Shown piece after piece: positions 6,612-12,029 of a stretch of 12,029 nt of DNA. Below the pieces are notes generated by a model, which saw nothing but the letters and a program-made list of their open reading frames with translations, was not told the DNA's origin and made no database searches. The number at the start of each line of letters is the position of its first letter. Positions within the stretch are counted from its first letter, which is position 1. The DNA is taken from the NCBI RefSeq assembly GCF_044373315.1, contig NZ_JBILQK010000095.1, positions 1-12,029 on the forward strand. Reading direction: 5' to 3'. The DNA is from JACDQM01 sp044373315. GTDB lineage: Bacteria; Pseudomonadota; Gammaproteobacteria; Burkholderiales; Burkholderiaceae_C. Made by a program: the position numbers and the translations under genes.

Positions 6612-7961
6612 ATGTCAACCCGGCATCTGTCCTGGTTTGACCAGCTCAAGCAGGCCCTGCGCCTGCCGCCCGGCGATCTGCTGCGCGACCTGGTTTACCG
6701 CCGTCTCTGGACATCCATCCTGATCAGCTCGCTGGGCGGGCAGATCACCATGCTCGCGTTGCCGCTGACCGCGGCCTTGCTGCTCGACGCCACGCCCACG
6801 CAGATGGGTCTGCTGACGGCGATGGAGATCCTGCCCTTCGTGCTGTTCTCGCTGCCCTCCGGTGTCTGGCTGGACCGGGTGCGCAAGCTGCCGGTCTACA
6901 TCTGGGGCGAGACCATCCTGGCCCTGGTCGTGGCCACCGTGCCGCTGGCGGCCTGGATGGGCTGGTTGTCGATGACCTGGCTCTATGTGGTGGGCTTTGT
7001 GCTGGGCACGGTCTACACGACCGCCGGCAGCGCCGCACAGATCGTGCTGACCCAGGTGGTGCCGCGCGAGCGTCTGGTGGAGGCGCATGCCAAGAATGCG
7101 CTGGCTTCATCGGGCGCTGAAGTGGCGGGGCCAGGTCTTGCCGGTGCACTGATCAAGATCATGGGCGCGCCGATGGCGCTGGCGGTGAATGCCTTCCTGG
7201 TGCTGGTCTCGGCGCTGATCCTGCGCGGCATCAAGGTGCAGGAAGCACTGCCCAAGGTTGAGGGCGCCGACTTCTGGCGCGACCTCAAGGCCGGCCTGCG
7301 CTTTGTGCGCCAGCAGCGGCTGCTGATCGGTTTGGCCACGGCGGTGGGCAGCTGGCAGCTGTTCCACAACGCGGCCACCGTGGTGCAGATCCTGTTTGCC
7401 ACCCGAACGCTGGAATTGAGCGGCCAGACCGTGGGCCTGTGCTACATCGCGCTGGGTGCCGGCACGGTGCTGGCCAGCGTGTTCGGGCACCGCATCAGCC
7501 GCCGCATCGGCCCTGGCCCCTGTCTGGTGCTGGGCTTTGCAGCCAGCAGCCAGGGCTGGCTGCTGCTGGCCTTTGCGCCGGTCGGCCCGCTGGGGGTGGC
7601 GATGTTCGCCTACATGCTGTTCAGTTTTGGCGTCGGCGCGGTGCTGATCTTCATCAACTTCCTCTCCTTGCGCCAGGCGGTGACGCCGGCGCCGCTGCTG
7701 GGCCGCATGACCAGCACCATGCGCTGGATGATCTTGCTCCCGGCCGGCCCGGGCGCGCTGCTCGGCGGTTGGATCGGCGAGCATCTGGGCCTGCGCTGGT
7801 CCTTGGGCTTTGCCGGCTGCGGCGCGCTGCTGCTGAGCCTGCTTGCCTGGCGCGCCAAGGTGATCCGCGAGGTGCGCACGCTGCCGGCCACTGTCGATCT
7901 TGAGCTGAGCGCGCGCCAACAGGATGCGGATGGGGGCGCAGCCCTGCTGCCCAGCAAATGA
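6612..7961 (+). CDS. MFS transporter, EntS-like exporter family
   Basis: This is a 449-residue inner-membrane major facilitator superfamily protein, probably a proton-driven exporter. The start ATG at 6612 has GGAG with a 9-nt spacer; a GTG at 6582 in the same frame is less likely. After a basic cytoplasmic N-terminus (residues 1-32) come hydrophobic segments from about residue 33 onward, compatible with 12 helices. MFS motif A, GVWLDRVRK (84-92), sits between helices 2 and 3 as expected. A hydrophilic central loop (KVQEALPKVEGADFWRDLK) and the FVRQQRLLIGL start of the second half resemble the MFS_3 / enterobactin exporter group. Substrate cannot be told; the group includes siderophore and drug exporters. 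Its stop codon overlaps the start of the following acetyltransferase gene, so the two are probably co-translated. Confidence 0.92.
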   Translation: MSTRHLSWFDQLKQALRLPPGDLLRDLVYRRLWTSILISSLGGQITMLALPLTAALLLDATPTQMGLLTAMEILPFVLFSLPSGVWLDRVRKLPVYIWGETILALVVATVPLAAWMGWLSMTWLYVVGFVLGTVYTTAGSAAQIVLTQVVPRERLVEAHAKNALASSGAEVAGPGLAGALIKIMGAPMALAVNAFLVLVSALILRGIKVQEALPKVEGADFWRDLKAGLRFVRQQRLLIGLATAVGSWQLFHNAATVVQILFATRTLELSGQTVGLCYIALGAGTVLASVFGHRISRRIGPGPCLVLGFAASSQGWLLLAFAPVGPLGVAMFAYMLFSFGVGAVLIFINFLSLRQAVTPAPLLGRMTSTMRWMILLPAGPGALLGGWIGEHLGLRWSLGFAGCGALLLSLLAWRAKVIREVRTLPATVDLELSARQQDADGGAALLPSK

Positions 7962-8596
7962 GCCTGCCGACGACAAGCATGAGCCCGATGATGACCACAA
8001 CACCTGACCCCGTCCTGATCAAAGTGCCCGAAGAAATCGTCAGCGAGCGCCTGGTGCTGCTGGCGCCACGCGCCGGCCTGGGCCAGGCGCTCAACGCTGC
8101 CGTCTGCGAATCGATCGAGCATCTCAAGCCCTGGATGCACTGGGCCCACAGCGCACCCAGCGTCGAGGAGAGCGAGGCCGTGCTGCGCCACCAGCTTGCC
8201 AAGTTTGTGCTGCGCAGCGATCTGGTCTACCAGATCTACCGCCGCAACGACGATGGCAGCGCCGGCCGGCTGCTGGGCGGCACCGGCCTGCACCGTTTCG
8301 ACTGGGCGGTGCGGCGTTTCGAGATCGGCTACTGGATTCGCGCCAGCGCGCAAGGCCAGGGTTATGTGAGCGAAGCGGTGCAGGCACTCACGCGCATGGC
8401 CTTCAGCGAGCTGCAGGCGCGCCGGGTCGAGATCCGCATGGATGACAACAATCTGCGCAGCCGCGCCGTGGCCGAGCGCTGCGGCTTCGAACTCGAGGGC
8501 GTGCTGCGCTGCGATGCACTCAGCCCGAGTGGCGAGCCGCGGGATACACGGGTGTATTCGCGGATCGCTGCTGTTGGGGCGAAGGTGCAAGGCTAG
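7958..8596 (+). CDS. RimJ/RimL-type GNAT N-acetyltransferase
   Basis: This is a 212-residue GNAT of the RimJ/RimL type, the group that acetylates ribosomal-protein N-termini but also drugs, amino acids and peptides. The N-terminal signature SERLVLLAPR, the mid-domain GGTGLHRFDW, RRFEIGYWIRASAQGQGYVSEAV cut by the acetyl-CoA loop AQGQGYV, and the C-terminal VEIRMDDNNLRSRAVAERCG followed by FELEGVLR are all characteristic. The first ATG (7958) overlaps the MFS stop as ATGA, which suggests translational coupling. Later in-frame ATGs at 7979, 7988 and 7991 are possible, as the first ~25 residues are not conserved-looking and no ribosome binding site is seen. The pairing with an exporter suggests acetylation and export of the same compound, but that is inference. 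Confidence 0.9.
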   Translation: MSLPTTSMSPMMTTTPDPVLIKVPEEIVSERLVLLAPRAGLGQALNAAVCESIEHLKPWMHWAHSAPSVEESEAVLRHQLAKFVLRSDLVYQIYRRNDDGSAGRLLGGTGLHRFDWAVRRFEIGYWIRASAQGQGYVSEAVQALTRMAFSELQARRVEIRMDDNNLRSRAVAERCGFELEGVLRCDALSPSGEPRDTRVYSRIAAVGAKVQG

Positions 8597-8912
8597 CTAG
8601 CTGTGATGTTTCAATAGTTGTTCACCCGGAAGTACCTGAGAGACTGGAGTTCTCTACGCTTCAGCTCAACAGGGAGGCGGCTGAGGCGGCCTGTGAGTCG
8701 CTGGCCTGAGACCCGATGGCGAGCGCTGGGGCTTGAGCAACTGTGCCGCTTCGCTAAAGCCCGGAGCAGGCGCCGCGTTCGCAAGCCAGGGACGCTACGC
8801 ATGCCTTGGCAAGTCCAAGACGGTTTGGTACGGCGGCGCGCGATTGAGGCTTCAGATCACTGACCTGACCTCGCACCGCGCGTCCGAGCCTGAGGCCCTT
8901 GCAGGTGGCGAC
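8597..8912. other. 316 bp without a confident gene; possible coding debris
   Basis: It lies between the RimJ-like GNAT gene and the convergent solute-binding protein gene. A tandem GCTA palindrome, GCTAGCTAGC (8592-8601), covers the GNAT stop codon. A plus-strand frame without a usual start codon runs to a TGA at 8701-8703 and encodes a natural-looking acidic peptide (VVHPEVPERLEFSTLQ, then EAAEAACESLA). A second open frame follows from about 8733 (TTG) and runs into the antisense of the next gene. I recognise neither; they may be remnants. A tandem GAGGCGGC repeat is near 8672-8688. No T-tract terminator is visible. Confidence 0.3.
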
Positions 8913-9731
8913 TCACTTGAGCCCATGGTCCATGCCGTACTTGAGATACAAGTTCCGCAGCGCGCCCTTTGCCTGCTGCTGCGCCAGTTCCGCATTGAAC
9001 GCATCCCTCAGCGTCTCGGCCTGCGGCCAGTTTTTCGAGAAGCCGATATGGAAAGTACGCACCGGGCCGATGCTCTTGGGTGAGAAGTCGATTTGATCGA
9101 AGGCCGGAGTGTGGAGCTTGATCAGGTCAGTGCAGACACTGATCTCGCAAATGAAGATGTCCGTTGCGCCCGAAGCCAGGCGGTGCAGACCCCGGAGCTG
9201 AGGATCATGGTCATAGATCTCGTGGACTTCGGCAAACCGTTTCTCGATCAGCGCTTGACGAAACTCCGCCGCATAGCCAAAGGCGGCAGCGCTGCTGACA
9301 CGCAAGCCGCCAAGGTCATCCAGCGTCTTCCAGTCAAGTGCCAAGCTCTTGCGCTTGAAAAACACATCCTTGACGGTGTTGATCGGCGCGCTGAAATAGT
9401 AGAGCTGCTCACGCTCGGGCGTCTTGGTCAGGCTGAACAGGCCGGCAAAAGCGCCGCGAGTGGCCTCTCTCTGAACGCGCGGCCAGGGCTGCATCATGAA
9501 CTGGGGCTTGTAGCCTATGCGCTTCAAGACCGTCTCGATGATCTCAGTGTCGGCCCCGACGATTCGACCTGACGGCGAGGTGTACTGGAACGGCCTGAAC
9601 TCCGATACGCCCAATGGCAGGGTCTTGAGCTGCACCTCATCGGTCGCGAGCACGCCGGTGCCGGCGCCCAGACCGGCCATCAACACCCAGAGACGAACAA
9701 GCACTGAAACGCAGAGTGTGGGTCTATTCAT
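8913..9731 (-). CDS. Family-3 periplasmic solute-binding protein (PBPb type)
   Basis: This 272-residue secreted protein belongs to the bacterial extracellular solute-binding protein family 3, the polar-amino-acid-binding fold. The signal peptide occupies about residues 1-29 (core VLVRLWVLMAGLGAG, cleavage after Val-Leu-Ala). Mature landmarks are LPLGVSEFRPFQYTSPSGRI, GADTEIIETVLKRIGY, PWPRVQREATRGAFAG, KTPEREQLYYFSAP and LDDLGGLRV, in the usual order for this domain. No permease or ATPase gene is nearby, so it may be an orphan binding protein or a sensor partner. ATG 9731 is used; ATG 9746, adding MRRFT, is equally possible and neither has a good ribosome binding site. Its upstream DNA runs into the IS1182 fragment about 100 bp away, so its original promoter may have been displaced. 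Confidence 0.88.
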   Translation of the reverse strand: MNRPTLCVSVLVRLWVLMAGLGAGTGVLATDEVQLKTLPLGVSEFRPFQYTSPSGRIVGADTEIIETVLKRIGYKPQFMMQPWPRVQREATRGAFAGLFSLTKTPEREQLYYFSAPINTVKDVFFKRKSLALDWKTLDDLGGLRVSSAAAFGYAAEFRQALIEKRFAEVHEIYDHDPQLRGLHRLASGATDIFICEISVCTDLIKLHTPAFDQIDFSPKSIGPVRTFHIGFSKNWPQAETLRDAFNAELAQQQAKGALRNLYLKYGMDHGLK

Positions 9732-9837
9732 CGTGAACCGCCGCATCGGAGGGTATTGCCGCAGCTTGGTGGAGTGCAGCCATACGGATGCCAAGCCAGC
9801 GGAACATGAACGGCATTTTCCACTCTGCGACGAAGCT

Positions 9838-10422
9838 ATGGGCGCCACCGAGCTACAAGCGCTCGCGGACCGGGGTTACTACAACGGTGTCGAGCTGAAG
9901 GCCTGTGAAGACGAGGGCATCGCGGCCTATGTGCCCAAGCCCATGACATCCAACGCGAAGGCCGAGGGGCGCTTCGACAAGACCGACTTCATCTACATCG
10001 CCCGAGATGACGAATACCAATGCCCTGCCGGTCAGCGCGCTATCTACCGCTACACCAGCGACGAGGAGGGCCTGCAGAAACGCACCTACTGGCCGAGCGC
10101 CTGTCCGCGTTGCCCGATGAAGGAGCGGTGCACGACAAGCCAGTACCGCCGCATCAGACGGTGGGAGCACGAAGCGGTGATGGACGCGGTGGAGCAGCGG
10201 CTTGAGCGAGAGCACGACGCTATGAAGTTGCGCAGGCGAACCATCGAGCACGTCTTCGGGACCCTCAAGCATTGGATGGGCTCAACGCACTTCCTGACAC
10301 GACGGCTTGTCAACGTAGGAACCGAAATGAGCTTGCATGTTCTGACCCATCACCTGAAGCGCGTGATGCGCATCTTGGGCATAGCGCCGCTGATCCAGGC
10401 AATGAGCGCGATGGGCGCGTAA
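9838..10422 (+). pseudogene. IS1182-family transposase, C-terminal fragment
   Basis: This segment encodes the last ~194 residues of an IS1182-family DDE transposase. It keeps the second catalytic Asp in LADRGYYNG (D11), the KPMTS and GRFDKTDFIY segments, a Cys cluster (CPAGQ, then CPRCPMKERC), and the catalytic Glu region RRRTIEHVFGTLKHWMG (E137), followed by the family's C-terminus TEMSLHVLTHHLKRVMRILG. Full-length family members are about 450-550 residues, so the N-terminal half with the first catalytic Asp is missing. The frame stays open upstream to 9517, but that part is antisense to the solute-binding protein gene and unlike a transposase. Similarity seems to start a few codons before ATG 9838 (around CDEAMGATEL). 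The fragment cannot move itself. I could not define terminal inverted repeats. Confidence 0.85.
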
Positions 10423-11089
10423 GCGCCGTCTGCGTGCTCCATTGGAGGTCGGCGGCGGTTCGTCTACCAGACGTCCAGATGCCACTCGCAGTCGTTTTAT
10501 GAGCCCACCTCGGACAACTGGCAGTCAGAACCGGGCGAGCTGCCCTGTTGGCACCATTGGTCGCGTGTTCTCACACAGTCTCGGCTGAGAGCTGCCATTC
10601 GCAGAAGGCCTCGCCACCGGCAGAAACCTATGCTTATGGAGAGCTTTCCATAAGCAGCGGGTGCGGACGTTCGCGGCCGGCGTCCGTACGGCAACAATGT
10701 GCCCAAAGCCGAAGTTCGAAGTCAAGGGCGAAGGACGGCAGCGCAGCGGTTGCGGTCGGTGGTCGACGCGACCCCAATGCACGGTCACGGCCACGCAGCA
10801 GTCATCGGGCCGGCGCTGATCGCGCATGCCCAATGACCGCTGATGGATGTGCAGCCGACATTCCAAGCGCCGAGGCCCACCGGGGGCGCCTGAACGACCG
10901 CTGTCCCCTTTGGCGAACTGGAACTCCCGACCCTGAACCGACATCCACTGTCCCGATCTCACCGCCCTGAAGCAGCCTGTCGGACACCCTCGCAGTCACC
11001 CATAGGAGGCCCCGCGGCGGAGGGGCTCGAACTCACCAAAGCGCCGCGAGGTAATACAGGGGTGAGACAGGCAATGCCATCAACGGCAT
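10423..11089. other. 667 bp without a convincing gene; hairpins and repeat-like motifs
   Basis: Frames here give low-complexity, Arg/Ser-rich shadows on both strands, so I call no gene. The first ~90 bp probably include the right end of the IS1182 element; a small hairpin CGTCT-ACC-AGACG lies at 10461-10473. Further on are a strong hairpin (10631-10656) and two near-identical motifs, AATGACCGCTG (10832-10842) and AACGACCGCTG (10893-10903), 61 bp apart. A GCCCC/GGGGC inverted repeat is near 11010-11030. The block resembles the repeat-laden intergenic DNA seen in some Burkholderiales; that is inference. Confidence 0.4.
10631..10656. repeat. Perfect 10-bp inverted repeat (hairpin)
   Basis: TGCTTATGGA (10631-10640) and TCCATAAGCA (10647-10656) are exact reverse complements around the 6-nt loop GAGCTT. 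The stem is unusually AT-rich for this DNA and lies about 210 bp past the transposase stop. It has no T-tract. It could be an operator-like dyad, a REP-type repeat or part of a decayed element end. Confidence 0.55.
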
Positions 11090-11090
11090 T
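11073..11090 (-). terminator. Short hairpin at the end of the AraC-type gene
   Basis: AATGCC (11073-11078) and GGCATT (11085-11090) pair around a 6-nt loop, overlapping the last base of the stop codon on the minus strand. There is no T-tract after it, so terminator function is a weak suggestion. Confidence 0.3.
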
Positions 11091-11899
11091 CAGACTGCTG
11101 TGAACGTTTTTCGCCATTGACTGGGCGAGACGCCCACCGATTGCCGGAATTGCAGGCGGAATGACTCCGCAGAACCGAAACCAGCCTGCTCGGCCACGCG
11201 CTCGATGCTCAGCAGCCCGCGTTCCAACAGGCGCTGCGCAAACTGTACGCGCTCTGCCAGCAGCCAGACCTGGACCGATGTGCCGGTCAAGGCCTTGAAT
11301 TGCCGCGTGAGGGTTCGGCGGCTGAGGCCGGCCTCCTGTGCCAGCGAGTTCAGGCTGTGCGTTTCATGCAGCCGCGCGCGCACCTCGTCCATCAGTCGGC
11401 CCAGCCGGGTACCGGTGCGGGCTACTGGCAAGGGCTGCTGGATGTATTGCGATTGGCCCCCTTCGCGGTGCGGTGGGATGACGAGCCGCCGCGCCAGCTG
11501 ATTGGCGCGTTCGCTTCCCAACTGCTGCCGCACCAGATGCAGGCAGGCATCCAAGCCGGCGGCGGTGCCTGCCGAGGTGAGCACGCGGCCCTCCTGCACG
11601 TAGAGTACGTCAGGCTCCACACTGACGTCAGCAAAACGTTGGGCAAACAGCGGGGCATATTCCCAGTGGGTAGTGGCCCTTCCGCCGGACAACAGACCCG
11701 CCTCGGCCAGCACATGACTGCCCAGGCACAGCCCCACGATGAGTGCGCCTCGCACATGGGCGGCGCGCAGGGCGCGCAAGAACGTCTCTGGGGGACGCTC
11801 ATTGACGTCACGCCAACTCGGCACGATAACCACATCTGCTTTGAGCAAGGCGCGTAGCGATGGCAGAGCGGTCAAGGCAAAGCCCGCACTGGTTCGCAC
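11090..11899 (-). CDS. GlxA/FtrA-like AraC-family regulator, apparently 5'-truncated
   Basis: This frame encodes 269 residues: a DJ-1/PfpI (GATase1-like) domain followed by an AraC-type DNA-binding domain. The first has ADVVIVPSWRDVNERPP (21-37), the nucleophile-elbow-like GLCLGSHVLAEAGLL (56-70), THWEYAPLF (77-85) and LTSAGTAAGLDACLHLVR (107-124). The second has two helix-turn-helix units, LAQEAGLSRRTLTRQF (186-201) and RVAEQAGFGSAESFRLQF (234-251), ending VGVSPSQWRK. Family members usually have about 40-55 more residues at the N-terminus, the first strand and helix of the DJ-1 fold. Here the frame opens after a TGA at 11939-11941; the only start is a GTG at 11899 with no ribosome binding site, already inside conserved domain sequence (RTSAGFALTAL). 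It is therefore probably a 5'-truncated gene, or has a frameshift. If made, the protein could still bind DNA. Confidence 0.8.
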   Translation of the reverse strand: MRTSAGFALTALPSLRALLKADVVIVPSWRDVNERPPETFLRALRAAHVRGALIVGLCLGSHVLAEAGLLSGGRATTHWEYAPLFAQRFADVSVEPDVLYVQEGRVLTSAGTAAGLDACLHLVRQQLGSERANQLARRLVIPPHREGGQSQYIQQPLPVARTGTRLGRLMDEVRARLHETHSLNSLAQEAGLSRRTLTRQFKALTGTSVQVWLLAERVQFAQRLLERGLLSIERVAEQAGFGSAESFRLQFRQSVGVSPSQWRKTFTAV

Positions 11900-11938
11900 A
11901 GGGTAAGCGCAAAGCAGCCGGCGTTCTTGCCCGACTGA

Positions 11939-12028
11939 TCAGCGCTTGATACGGGATGCCGCGTAGGCGACGCATTCGACGATGCCAAGCGAGCTCAGCC
12001 AGACCTGCTTGTCGAGGTCGCTGTTGCC
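11939..12028 (-). CDS. C-terminal end of an unidentified protein (partial)
   Basis: The minus strand from the right edge encodes 29 codons and a TGA, too short to be scored as a gene alone. Codons are almost all G/C-ending and the peptide looks natural (DLDKQVWLSSLGIVECVAY, then AASRIKR), so I take it as the true 3' end of a gene that starts outside the window. It shares the reading frame of the downstream AraC-type sequence, separated by its stop codon. It does not resemble the missing N-terminus of that regulator, and I do not recognise its family. Confidence 0.5.
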   Translation of the reverse strand, partial: GNSDLDKQVWLSSLGIVECVAYAASRIKR

Positions 12029-12029
12029 C

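Noticed and set aside
7107..8003. 298-codon minus-strand frame
   Set aside because: Antisense to the MFS transporter gene, Gln/Arg/His-rich, no domain visible.
10525..10970. Overlapping open frames of about 140 codons on both strands
   Set aside because: Both are low-complexity, without domain motifs, codon bias or ribosome binding sites; GC-rich non-coding DNA explains them.
11005..11045. A TTCGA-containing stretch on the minus strand resembling a tRNA T-arm
   Set aside because: The flanking bases do not form a 5-bp stem and no anticodon arm or acceptor stem can be built.

Overview
The window looks like a piece of a high-GC betaproteobacterial chromosome, most likely from the Burkholderiales. 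The reasons are a Bug/TctC-type periplasmic binding protein beside a divergent LysR gene, a nickel-urease maturation gene, strongly GC-biased third codon positions, and a family profile (GNATs, LysR, GlxA-type AraC) typical of that order. The taxonomic call is inference; there is no rRNA gene or marker here.

Layout. At the left edge ureG (minus, cut by the window end) starts 6 bp from a divergent GNAT acetyltransferase gene. A hairpin at 1312-1339 separates that GNAT gene from a convergent gene for a small exported Ala/Pro/Lys-rich protein. Next comes a LysR regulator gene (minus, 1859-2740), divergent from a two-gene transcription unit: a Bug/TctC binding protein (2839-3822) and a gamma-glutamyltransferase-family Ntn hydrolase (3829-5457). 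The intergenic region holds three TTTTCTT half-sites, a good candidate LysR operator. My reading is that the LysR protein controls uptake and cytoplasmic cleavage of one small carboxylated compound. A second GNAT gene (5525-6397) follows. After a possible terminator comes an MFS exporter gene (6612-7961), whose stop overlaps the start of a RimJ/RimL-type GNAT gene (7958-8596).

The right third is disturbed and gene-poor. It has a 316-bp stretch with no confident gene, a complete family-3 solute-binding protein gene on the minus strand (8913-9731), the C-terminal part of an IS1182-family transposase (9838-10422), and about 670 bp without a convincing gene but with a perfect 10-bp-stem hairpin. 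It ends with a GlxA/FtrA-like AraC regulator gene that seems to lack its 5' end, and the last 29 codons of an unidentified gene, both on the minus strand.

No clearly new defence, mobile or biosynthetic system is visible. The most useful leads are the LysR operator with its Bug-GGT unit, the MFS-acetyltransferase overlap, and the decay around the IS1182 fragment and the truncated regulator.
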